Translations under genes and position numbers: made by a program
From: Myxococcota bacterium
Lineage (GTDB): Bacteria; Myxococcota; XYA12-FULL-58-9; JALHOP01
Reading direction: 5' to 3'
DNA: 64,000 nt
Assembly (NCBI GenBank): GCA_022842935.1
Contig: JALHOP010000001.1
Coordinates: forward strand, 124,001-188,000
Shown here: one piece after another, positions 35,800 to 43,921 of the stretch
Layout of the letters: each line of letters starts with the position of its first letter
Numbering within the stretch: the first letter of the stretch is position 1
The notes under the pieces: model-generated
The model's input: the letters and a program-made list of their open reading frames with translations, nothing else
The model's database searches: none
Told to the model about the DNA's origin: nothing

Positions 35800-38700
35800 C
35801 TACGGCTTGCCTCCCCGCCCAGGGCGGCCACGGTCGAACTGCAGCACGAGGTTCGGATCGGCGACGACCGGAACGATACCTGACGTGACCGCGTCCAGAC
35901 CGCTACCGTTGGGCAACGACCGGGAGTAGAGCCCGTGGAGCACCACCTGGCCATTGGCATCGAGACCCAGAAGCGCACCACCACTCGAGCCATGGCCCTG
36001 CGGCGGGTTCTGGCTCGAGCTATTCAGTGTCGCAATCAGATTGTTGCCGCCTAAATTCTCACCCTCGAAGGTGTGGCCGGCTTCGACGGTAAGAGAGCTA
36101 CCGACGAGGAGCCGAGCGTCGACGGTGCTGGTTTTGTCTCCATGGTAGGGGTTTGTGAACCCCGGGTAGCCAAAGGCATAGGCGACGTCTCCGGTCACGG
36201 GGCTGCTGGTCGCTAGCGCCGGCAACTTCGACACATCGGCGGCGCTGAGGAGCTTCTCGACGGTGCTCTGGGGCAGGACAACCGCGACGCCATCGCCCCA
36301 AATCGCGTTGTCTCCGCTATAGCCGATGCTGATGCCGCCGCCATCGCTCACCGTCATGTTCGACATCACGTGGCCAAGCGGGATGTCGACCATCGACCCG
36401 TCGCGCGCCCGTGCCAAGAGGCCGGTGCCACCCTCGCCCAAGATGTTCGCCTGCGCATCGTCGAGCCAGACGTGATTGACGCTCAACAGCACGACCACGG
36501 GCTCGCCGTTGTACACGGCGCGCGCGAGCACTCCCGAACCTGCTGCTGTGTAACGCCCATCCGCCGTCGTGCTGATGGGTACGACCGCAAGCTCGCCTAC
36601 AGCGGCGACGGTGTCCGGCACGGCGCTACCGATGAGCGGGGCGCGCGCTGCGGCCCTGTCTGCCCAGAACGCGTAGGTCTCTTCGGAGATGTCCAGATCC
36701 GTACCGTACGGCGAGAAGCCGCTGTAAGGCTTACCGTTGGGGTCGAGCAACGGTATGCCGTTGTCGTCGAACATCACCGGCGACCGAGGGTCTGCCGCCG
36801 CGCCCGTATACGCGTCCGCCCAAGCGACGGCTCTACCGTCTTTGTCATACGTCGTGACGACGACCGCGCCGTCCTGACGCTTCTCGAGTACGGTCGTGCT
36901 GCCGTCTGGACCGAAGCTGACCATGCCCGCATCGGTCTCGACGAAGACGTAGGTGCCGTCGTTGCCGTCGACGGTGCTCACCTGGTCTGCCCGGCCCGCG
37001 GCGAACGCGCTGGCGAAGTCGCTGGCGGAGAGCTTACCGTTGGCCATCATGGCGGCGCCGAGACGCCCCATGATGTCACCCGCCCGACCGGTTCCGAACT
37101 GGGCATCGAGCGCTTTCCCAAAGTCCGAGCCGTCGACGAAGTTTGTGATGAAGCTACCGAAGCCTCCTGCCGCAGCCGCGAGCAACAGGCCTTTACCGTC
37201 CAGCCCGCCGCCAGACACGAGTTGGCTGATCGCCGTGCTTCCCAGATTCCGAGCGCCAGCTGCGACGACTTCGGCGATTGCCGGACTGATGCTCTCACCG
37301 AACGCACGCGCGACGTAGTTGCCGAACGATGCGCTGTACTGCTGGGTGAAGTAGCTGATAGCGGCCCCAGTCAGGACGTCGCCGAACGAGGCACCATCAG
37401 AGAGCTGGAAGCCCGCGTTCACCATCATCGAGACGTACGGTCCCGCGCCGGGGATGAAGCTCGCGGCAACCGTCAGGAGCGTGCGACCAAGCGAGCCTTC
37501 GAAGAATCCCTGACGGCGCGCGTTGTTCTTGTCGACCGCGGCTTCGATGAACTCGCGGTTGCCGAGCACGCCGAAGCGCTCGTCGTACTTGAAGAGAAGG
37601 TTGCGAATCGCCTCTTGCTGCTCGGGTGCCGTCGCGTTGTAGCGCGCGTAGATCTCGCCGAGCATCTGGCTGACGTCGTCGTTGATCGGACCAATGTCGC
37701 CGATCTGCACGTAGTCGGCGGCAAGTCTGTCGTCCACGATAGCGACGTAGGCTCTCTCGGGCGCTCCCGAGACTGACGGGTTCGATTGCGCGTGCGATGT
37801 GTCGAGCCAGGCATCACCGCCACCAGACCACGAGCCGTTGAAGGCGATCTGCAAGTCCATCGGTACCGAGGGGCCGAGACCAATGGCGCTTAGGTACGCA
37901 TCGCGGGTGCCGTAGACGGCGGGCACATCGCCGCTGCCCTCGCCCCCCGTTGGGTACGCTGGCTGCACCAGAAAGCTCTCGTGCTCGGCAAGGTAAGCCG
38001 CGATTGCGCTATCGTCGTTGCCGCGATTGCGGAGCTCTGCAATTGCTTCGTCACGTGACAGCATGCGCGTCTGCGTCTGGGCGGTGACGTTCCACTTCTC
38101 CCCGACCGTGATCTCGAAGGGGACTGGGTACACTGCGGCGTCTGCGACGTGCTCGCCAACGCTCGTGACCTGGTCGCTCGCCGCGAGCAGGTAGGCCCCA
38201 TGGTCGCTCGCCGCGGCGCGCGTCGCGACCACCTCAGGCAGCCACTGATAGACGCCACCCTCCTGACCGGTGCGCCCAGGATCACCGATGCCCGAGAACC
38301 AGCCGCCTGGCGGTGGCGTATCGAAGCTGCCCGTGAAGTAGTCGTTTGGTGCTGCCAGGTCCGATGGGTCGAGGGGCGACGCTGGCGCCTCGACCGGCGG
38401 GGCGACCACTGGATCAGGCGCCTCGAGCGTCACGTGCACCACTTGCATCGTCTCGAGCGCGACCTGCGCTGGCTCGGGCGCCACTTGCATCGTCTCGAGC
38501 GCGACCTGCGCTGGCTCGGGCGCCACTTGCACCGTCTCGAGCGCCACCCGTGCTGGCTCGGGCGCGGGTTGGGCCGCAGCAAGTGCCGCGAGGATCGGCG
38601 CGCTCGCCTCTTGAATCGCTGCGAGCATGGCTGTGGCTTGTTCCGAGTAGCCCTGCGCCATGAGCGCATCCGCTTCAGCGGTCATTCTTCGTAAGTTGTC

Positions 38701-39099
38701 AACCGCCATTCGAAGGTCTTCGGGGACCGCAAGACCAGCTAGCTGGGCTTCGAGCTGCTGCGCGTAAGGGCCAGGCTCGGTTTGCGCATCTGTCGTCTCC
38801 GAGACCACAGCCTCGCCAAGTCCCTCATCGCCGGTGGGGAGGAGCACCTGGGGCGCGGTTGTTGCCTCGGCCTCAGCGGCCGCTGCAAGGGCTGCTGCGA
38901 ATTGGGCGGCAGCCGCTCTTTCGGCTTCAGCGATGGCCTGTGCTTCAGCAGCCGCCCTGGCTTGCGCTTCGGCGTCCGCGCGTCGCTGGGCTTCCATCGC
39001 GTGCTCGGCATTGCGCCGAGCGGCGACCTCCCACTTCTCGAGCTGGCCCTGTGAGGTTTCGATGGGTGATTCCGAATAGTTTTCGGCATCGATTCGCAT
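35800..39099 (-). CDS. Large repeat protein with pretoxin-like hydrophobic region and C-terminal trypsin-like protease domain
   Basis: 1099 residues. Residues about 20-90 are an Ala/Glu/Arg coiled coil; about 175-230 hold three PEPAQVALETMQVA-type units; about 250-520 have no match I know; about 535-690 are glycine- and alanine-rich and hydrophobic (FIPGAGPYVSMMVNAGFQLS, GDVLTGAAISYFTQQYSASF), like pretoxin regions of polymorphic toxins. The C-terminal 280 residues contain LLSVNHVW (His876), WGDGVAVVLP (Asp936) and GHGSSGGALLG (Ser1039), the order and spacing of a chymotrypsin-fold serine protease. There is no N-terminal signal peptide, so export would need a specialised system. No immunity-like gene is adjacent. 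Protease toxin, self-processing surface protein and phage-like structural protein are the alternatives. Confidence 0.72.
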   Translation of the reverse strand: MRIDAENYSESPIETSQGQLEKWEVAARRNAEHAMEAQRRADAEAQARAAAEAQAIAEAERAAAAQFAAALAAAAEAEATTAPQVLLPTGDEGLGEAVVSETTDAQTEPGPYAQQLEAQLAGLAVPEDLRMAVDNLRRMTAEADALMAQGYSEQATAMLAAIQEASAPILAALAAAQPAPEPARVALETVQVAPEPAQVALETMQVAPEPAQVALETMQVVHVTLEAPDPVVAPPVEAPASPLDPSDLAAPNDYFTGSFDTPPPGGWFSGIGDPGRTGQEGGVYQWLPEVVATRAAASDHGAYLLAASDQVTSVGEHVADAAVYPVPFEITVGEKWNVTAQTQTRMLSRDEAIAELRNRGNDDSAIAAYLAEHESFLVQPAYPTGGEGSGDVPAVYGTRDAYLSAIGLGPSVPMDLQIAFNGSWSGGGDAWLDTSHAQSNPSVSGAPERAYVAIVDDRLAADYVQIGDIGPINDDVSQMLGEIYARYNATAPEQQEAIRNLLFKYDERFGVLGNREFIEAAVDKNNARRQGFFEGSLGRTLLTVAASFIPGAGPYVSMMVNAGFQLSDGASFGDVLTGAAISYFTQQYSASFGNYVARAFGESISPAIAEVVAAGARNLGSTAISQLVSGGGLDGKGLLLAAAAGGFGSFITNFVDGSDFGKALDAQFGTGRAGDIMGRLGAAMMANGKLSASDFASAFAAGRADQVSTVDGNDGTYVFVETDAGMVSFGPDGSTTVLEKRQDGAVVVTTYDKDGRAVAWADAYTGAAADPRSPVMFDDNGIPLLDPNGKPYSGFSPYGTDLDISEETYAFWADRAAARAPLIGSAVPDTVAAVGELAVVPISTTADGRYTAAGSGVLARAVYNGEPVVVLLSVNHVWLDDAQANILGEGGTGLLARARDGSMVDIPLGHVMSNMTVSDGGGISIGYSGDNAIWGDGVAVVLPQSTVEKLLSAADVSKLPALATSSPVTGDVAYAFGYPGFTNPYHGDKTSTVDARLLVGSSLTVEAGHTFEGENLGGNNLIATLNSSSQNPPQGHGSSGGALLGLDANGQVVLHGLYSRSLPNGSGLDAVTSGIVPVVADPNLVLQFDRGRPGRGGKP
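38440..38565. repeat. Three tandem 42-bp repeats inside the protease-tipped gene
   Basis: Three consecutive 42-bp units starting at 38440, 38482 and 38524, each opening CACTTGCA. The first two are identical and the third differs at several positions. They encode the in-frame 14-residue PEPAQVALETMQVA-type repeat of the large protein, so copy-number change would keep the frame. Confidence 0.85.
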
Positions 39100-39211
39100 G
39101 GTGGGTGGTCACTCCGCACCAGAACGATACCCCCGCCGGCGCGCGCGGGCTGCGTACCCAACTGACGCGTTGGCCGCCGTGACACGCCGACATGACGCGG
39201 GTGGCCAGCTG

Positions 39212-41629
39212 CTATTCGGTCAGCTCGGTGACGCGGACGATCGCCGTGCCATAGGCAGGCAGCGTCACCGCGATGCCCTTCGCGAGCAACTCCGACCCGC
39301 GCATTCTGGTTGTGAGCGCGCCGTTGAGCTCCTCGCGGACCTCGTAGTCGCGATCTGGATCGACGCCCAAGGTAAGCGGGTCGTGCAGCGTGAGCGTGCT
39401 TTTGACCTCTCCCCGGTTGTCGTTGGCACAAAACAAATAGAGCGCTTCATCGCTGCGGCGGGCCCATACAATCTCACGGACTTTTCCGCTCGAGACGATC
39501 GGCTTCTCGCCACCGAGAGCAACGAGCGACCGTGCGAGTGTCGCTGCATCCTCGAAAACGGACGGCCGACGATAGTAGTACTCGAGATAGTTGAAGCCCG
39601 CATAGACGTTGGTGCCAATGAGGACACGCCGCTTGTCCCCATCTTCGTCGATCCAGCCCAGCGCGCGCTCGTCGTTCGGGCGCTTACCGCTCCACAAGAA
39701 CGGAGTGGCCTGTGACCCCTTTGCTGGCGCGTAGAAGTCGGCTCGGTAGTGAGCGCGCACCTGGCCTTGTTTACCTTCGAGGTCGAAGGTCGCTTTCCCG
39801 TCCAGATACGGGATCCAGTAGCGCTTGCCGCCATTGCGGACGACGCCGTAGTCGCTCGCGAGGTCCGTGGCGACGCCGCCGCGCATTTCCTGGCCAGGGC
39901 CGAGCAGGCTAACCACGGTTCCTGGGTGGCCGCGCAGCAGTGTCGCCACATGGTCGTCCGGCACATCGGGATTTTGAGCGAAGACGACACGGTAACGGTT
40001 CAGCTCGACCGCGGTCGCGGTGGTGGCCTCGACCAGCACCGGGTTGAAGCCGGCGTTTACCAGCCAACCAAAGAGCGCGGCGCTGTCACGCGTGTGGAGC
40101 GTCTGTAGATTATCGCGGACTCCGGCTTGCGGTGCCGCGTGGCGCTCGTTCACCACGATGGCGACGCTGTTAGTGAGCTCGCGCGAGCGCTGCAGGTCCG
40201 GACCCAGGCGCGCGAGCAGCGCACCCCAGCGTTTGGCGACCTCGTAGCGTGGTGTCGGTTTGCCGGCGCGGTCGAGCGGTCCGCCGAAGTCATAGGTCGA
40301 GCCGTCGGCATTGAGCCCGTCACGCATCACATAGAGGGACGAGCCTTTGACGCCACGACCGACGGCGCGCAGCAAGAGCTGGTCGGTCGCGTAAGGGGGG
40401 ACGCGGAGTGGGAAGGGGCCAGCCTTGAGCGGCGTTCCCGCCTGCAGCTCCGCGCCGAACAGCCAAGCGCCTTCGCGATCGCCGATGTCCGACTGGGCGC
40501 TGAAGCGTCGTGCGAAGTAATCGGCTTGCCAAGGGGCTTCGGCGGGAAATCCTCCAGGGACCCACTTGGGGTAGAGATCGAGACCGAGCCGGCCCACCTT
40601 TCGCTTGCTTCCATCGGGGAGACGAACGTTCCGAATGTGGAAGCGGTCGGCGCTCAGCGTGAACGGGGAGTCGTTTACGAAGAACAAGACATCGGGCTCG
40701 CGAACCCCCGACGTCTCGAGCATGCTGCGGAGCTTGCCCAGGTAAGTGACGATGTAGCGTTGACCCGCGTCGTACCAGTCGCGGAGCCAGGGGTTTTGAC
40801 TGGCGTCGTCGGTTCGCTTGGGGTCACGGACCGGCGGCGTCACGTCATCGAAGCTTGCGTATTGCGTGCCGTAGGAGGCGTTGAGGCGTGCGATGGTGCT
40901 GTAGGTTCCGCGTAAGTGTTCACGCCAATACGCGATAGCGACAGGCGAGTAGCCTGGGCCGCCAAAGGGGCTCGACCAATAGTGGTTGGTCTCGTTGTCG
41001 AGCTGGACCGCGATGACGGTGTTGCCGAGGTACGGTCGCACCGCGTCCGCGAAGCGCTGGTAGAACTCCCCGACCGACGCAAGAAACGTTGGATGCAGGA
41101 GCGCCGGTTGCCCTTGATCGGTCTGGCGCCAGTTGCCGAAGTTGAAGAGCTTGCCGTCAGGCGTCTTCTCGAGCGCGTCGGGGTTGGCTGCCTTCCACCA
41201 GGCGGGAACCGCGCCGAACGTGCCAAACCCCCGCGGCCACTCCGCCGTGATCAGCGGACCGGGCTTGAGCATGACACGCAGTCCGCGTTGCTTCGCCATC
41301 TCGAGTAGCCGAGGTAGATCGCGGGTACCCTCGAAGTCCCAGCTGCCCGGCCCACGCGCGTGGTAGTCCCACGGCACGTAGGTCGTCACCACGTTCATCT
41401 TGGCGGCCACCATGGCGTCGAGGGTCTCCGCCCACATCGCGTGGGTCTTGGCGACGTCGCCGCCGGCATCCCGAATACGGAAGTACTGGAGCTCGCCGCC
41501 ATAGAGGTAGGTCGACACGCCGTCGAGCAGCAGCTCGCCACGCACGATCTGGGCTGCAGGGCGCTTGACTGCCGCAGTGGCAGGCCCGCCTGGGAGGGGG
41601 GTCGGTGTGCGGAGAACGGAGCCAATCAT
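39212..41629 (-). CDS. GH35-like beta-galactosidase / glycoside hydrolase
   Basis: 805 residues. The (beta/alpha)8 barrel of clan GH-A is recognisable: YLYGGELQYFRI near 43, MNVVTTYVPWDYHARGPGSW around 78-97, GLRVMLKPGPLITAEWPRG at about 116-134, and VIAVQLDNE with the acid/base Glu213. The nucleophile is less clear; GAELQAG near 394 is the best candidate. C-terminal beta domains follow. No classical signal peptide is seen from the ATG at 41629. It probably cleaves a terminal galactose or similar residue; family placement between GH35 and GH42 needs a search. It lies 73 bp downstream of the family 9 glycosyltransferase and 112 bp upstream of the protease-tipped gene on the same strand. Confidence 0.82.
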   Translation of the reverse strand: MIGSVLRTPTPLPGGPATAAVKRPAAQIVRGELLLDGVSTYLYGGELQYFRIRDAGGDVAKTHAMWAETLDAMVAAKMNVVTTYVPWDYHARGPGSWDFEGTRDLPRLLEMAKQRGLRVMLKPGPLITAEWPRGFGTFGAVPAWWKAANPDALEKTPDGKLFNFGNWRQTDQGQPALLHPTFLASVGEFYQRFADAVRPYLGNTVIAVQLDNETNHYWSSPFGGPGYSPVAIAYWREHLRGTYSTIARLNASYGTQYASFDDVTPPVRDPKRTDDASQNPWLRDWYDAGQRYIVTYLGKLRSMLETSGVREPDVLFFVNDSPFTLSADRFHIRNVRLPDGSKRKVGRLGLDLYPKWVPGGFPAEAPWQADYFARRFSAQSDIGDREGAWLFGAELQAGTPLKAGPFPLRVPPYATDQLLLRAVGRGVKGSSLYVMRDGLNADGSTYDFGGPLDRAGKPTPRYEVAKRWGALLARLGPDLQRSRELTNSVAIVVNERHAAPQAGVRDNLQTLHTRDSAALFGWLVNAGFNPVLVEATTATAVELNRYRVVFAQNPDVPDDHVATLLRGHPGTVVSLLGPGQEMRGGVATDLASDYGVVRNGGKRYWIPYLDGKATFDLEGKQGQVRAHYRADFYAPAKGSQATPFLWSGKRPNDERALGWIDEDGDKRRVLIGTNVYAGFNYLEYYYRRPSVFEDAATLARSLVALGGEKPIVSSGKVREIVWARRSDEALYLFCANDNRGEVKSTLTLHDPLTLGVDPDRDYEVREELNGALTTRMRGSELLAKGIAVTLPAYGTAIVRVTELTE

Positions 41630-41702
41630 GGGGCCCGCCGGTATCGGCGCGACCTGTCCAGGAGTTTCCGCCTTCGCGGCGCCAACCTGTCGGCTTGGTG
41701 CC

Positions 41703-42740
41703 CTACATGCTTCGCAACCAGCCGACGACGTGCGTGCGCCAGCCGGCCTGGGTCAGGGACACCACGCGGTGCGGGGGCATTTTGTAGCCGTAGCGCGCTG
41801 GATCGGTACTGACGAAAACGGCGCAGGTCGGCGCCCCGAGCGCCACCGCGACGTGCATGGGGCCGGTGTCGCAGGTGACGACACAACGGGCGCTCTTCAA
41901 GATGGCGGCCAGGTCGGCGAGGCTCGTGGGCGGCGCCATGCGAGCGCCCTGGGCGGCGCTTGCGACTGCTTTCGCGAGCTCGAGCTCCTGGGGGCCCCAG
42001 GTGAGCACGCACTTCATGCCGCCGTCCGCCATGGCGTTGGCGAGCAGCACGTAGTCCTCCTGTGGTAGCCACTTCTCGCGGATGCGCGCGCCGAGGTTCA
42101 GGACGGCGTAGCTTCCCACCTCACTGATGAAGCGGCGTACCTCGTCCGATGGCGGGCCGAGGTCGATGCCGGTGACGCGCACCAACCCGTCTCCCGGAAT
42201 CGGGCCCAGGAGCTGAAGACGCAGGTCAATCTCGTGCGTCTTGCCGTCGTCGACTATGGTTGCTGGCGCACTGTAGAGACGGGCGAAGTCGCCGAAGGCC
42301 GAGCCGATCGTGTGCTCGGCCCCCGAAAATCGGGTCACGAGCGCCTGCGTGAATGAGGGATCGGTGGGGTTCGCAGCGTCGATGGCGAGGTCGTAGCGGC
42401 GGCGGCGCAGGAACGCGAAGATACGGAGCGGACCGCGCTCACTTGTCAGCGCGCGCTTGTCGAAGGCCAAGATCTCGTTGATCGCGGGGTGACGTTCGAG
42501 GAGGACGCGCGTCTTGGCGTAGCCGAGCACGTCGATGACCGCCTTCGGAAAGCGCGCCCGGAGCGTCGCCAAGAGGGGCGTCAGGAGCACGAGATTGCCG
42601 ACCCGTTCATCGAGTCGCACCACGAGGATACGTGCTGCTGCACGCACACTTACTTCGCGCCGCCGGGCTCCCAGCAAGCGGGCAAGACAGGCTACCAAGA
42701 GCCGCCTGCCAAAGCGCTCGAGACGCTTCAGCGGACTCAC
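41703..42740 (-). CDS. Family 9 glycosyltransferase (heptosyltransferase-like)
   Basis: 345 residues from a GTG that overlaps the pgsA stop (GTGA); the frame is open upstream inside pgsA but without coding sense. The GT-B fold and GT9 signatures are RILVVRLDERVGNLVLLTPLL, YAVLNLGARIREKWLPQEDY (acceptor side), and ARCVVTCDTGPMHVAVALGAPTCAVF (the NDSGxxHxAxALxxP-type donor-binding motif). The first 35 residues are basic and amphipathic and may touch the membrane. It probably adds a heptose or related sugar to lipopolysaccharide core or a glycan at the cytoplasmic face. Confidence 0.88.
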   Translation of the reverse strand: MSPLKRLERFGRRLLVACLARLLGARRREVSVRAAARILVVRLDERVGNLVLLTPLLATLRARFPKAVIDVLGYAKTRVLLERHPAINEILAFDKRALTSERGPLRIFAFLRRRRYDLAIDAANPTDPSFTQALVTRFSGAEHTIGSAFGDFARLYSAPATIVDDGKTHEIDLRLQLLGPIPGDGLVRVTGIDLGPPSDEVRRFISEVGSYAVLNLGARIREKWLPQEDYVLLANAMADGGMKCVLTWGPQELELAKAVASAAQGARMAPPTSLADLAAILKSARCVVTCDTGPMHVAVALGAPTCAVFVSTDPARYGYKMPPHRVVSLTQAGWRTHVVGWLRSM

Positions 42741-43324
42741 GTCGCGGGCTTCGCCTTCAACGCGGTCGCGAACCCCTTGATGTAACCGAGCCCCGACAGT
42801 ACCGAAGCCGCCACCGACACATAGGTCACCCACAGGCCCACGACGTGGAAGTTAATCTGCACGGCCGCGAAGCCGAACTGAATCACGAACGGATAGTGGG
42901 CGAGCAATAGCGTCATGCCGATCGTGGCGAAGGTTGTCTTCATCTTGCCGCCCTCGCCGGCGGCGATCACGATACCCTCCGTAACCGCGATAGCACGCAG
43001 TCCAGTGATTGATAGCTCGCGCACCAACACGATCATGACGATCCACAAGGGGATGCGCGGACCGGGCAGCTGCAGCAATGCCAGCATGGTGACCAGATAG
43101 AAGAGCTTGTCGGACAGCGGGTCGAGAAACTTCCCGATCACCGTGACCTGGCCGAGTCGGCGCGCCAGCATACCGTCGAGCAGATCGGTGACGCCGGCGA
43201 TGGCGTAGATAATGCCGGCCCAGACGCAAGTCGTGCGGCTTTCTATCCCCGGCCAGACCAGCGCCAAAATGAGCGGCAAGCAAGCCAGGCGCGCCAACGT
43301 TAGGACATTCGGAAGGGTCCACAT
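42737..43324 (-). CDS. pgsA: CDP-diacylglycerol-glycerol-3-phosphate 3-phosphatidyltransferase
   Basis: 195 residues, about six membrane helices. The full CDP-alcohol phosphotransferase motif is present: Asp47, Asp50-Gly51, Ala54-Arg55, Gly64, Asp68 and Asp72 (DLLDGMLARRL...GKFLDPLSDK). The MWTLPNVLTLARL start is typical of PgsA. It makes phosphatidylglycerol phosphate for phosphatidylglycerol and cardiolipin. The start is three bases after the transglycosylase stop, and its own stop overlaps the glycosyltransferase start. Another CDP-alcohol transferase is possible, but PgsA fits length and N-terminus best. Confidence 0.92.
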   Translation of the reverse strand: MWTLPNVLTLARLACLPLILALVWPGIESRTTCVWAGIIYAIAGVTDLLDGMLARRLGQVTVIGKFLDPLSDKLFYLVTMLALLQLPGPRIPLWIVMIVLVRELSITGLRAIAVTEGIVIAAGEGGKMKTTFATIGMTLLLAHYPFVIQFGFAAVQINFHVVGLWVTYVSVAASVLSGLGYIKGFATALKAKPAT

Positions 43325-43327
43325 GCG

Positions 43328-43921
43328 TTACTGCGCCGCCGAGCCGGTAAGGTAGTAGTGATAAAAGGCCATGACGCGTTTCACGTAGGTGCGCGTTTCC
43401 TCGATGTTCGGCACGTCGGCCCGACGGCCGACGACCTCCGGCCCCGCGTTGTAGGCGGCGACGGACAAGCGCACGTCTCCTTTGAACAGGTTGACGAGGT
43501 AACGCAAGTAGCGAGCTCCCCCGAAGATGTTGTCGCGCGGGTCGAAGGGGTCGGCGACCGACATCTCTTTGGCGGTCGCAGGCATGAGCTGCATCAAGCC
43601 CTGGGCCCCGACATGCGATACGGCGCCCGGCTCGAAGGCTGACTCCGCCGCGACGACGGCCTTCACGAGCTCGAAGGGCAGCGAGTAGTAGGCGGCGGCT
43701 TCGCGGATATGCGTATCGAACTTGGAGATATCGACGCGGTGCATGACAACCGGTTTTTCCGGGTTGGCGAACGTGTTTTGCGTGCCCGGCACGAGCTTGT
43801 AGCGTGGGTCGTTCGGCACATTGGTGAAATGAACGACGCCGTTCTCGTCGGTGAAGGTATAGAGATCGGCCCTGGCCGGTCGCGCAATCAGAAACACGAC
43901 GACCGCCAAAACGTACTTCAA
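43328..43921 (-). CDS. Exported lytic transglycosylase (DUF4124 plus SLT domain)
   Basis: 197 residues if translation begins at a TTG that overlaps the nadB stop (TTGA) with GGTGGTGAG just upstream; a GTG nine codons earlier is the alternative. The signal peptide (KYVLAVVVFLIARPARA) is cleaved before DLYTFTDENG, which begins a DUF4124 segment. The SLT domain follows with catalytic Glu93 in VVAAESAFEPGAVSHVGAQG, then LMQLMPATA and VAAYNAGPEVV, the classic Slt70-like motifs. It cleaves peptidoglycan glycan strands in the periplasm. It belongs to the nadB-SLT-pgsA-GT9 run. Confidence 0.92.
   Translation of the reverse strand: MKYVLAVVVFLIARPARADLYTFTDENGVVHFTNVPNDPRYKLVPGTQNTFANPEKPVVMHRVDISKFDTHIREAAAYYSLPFELVKAVVAAESAFEPGAVSHVGAQGLMQLMPATAKEMSVADPFDPRDNIFGGARYLRYLVNLFKGDVRLSVAAYNAGPEVVGRRADVPNIEETRTYVKRVMAFYHYYLTGSAAQ

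Noticed and set aside
38440-38565. Possible CRISPR-like array
   Set aside because: The repeats are contiguous without spacers, number three, and encode an in-frame peptide repeat.
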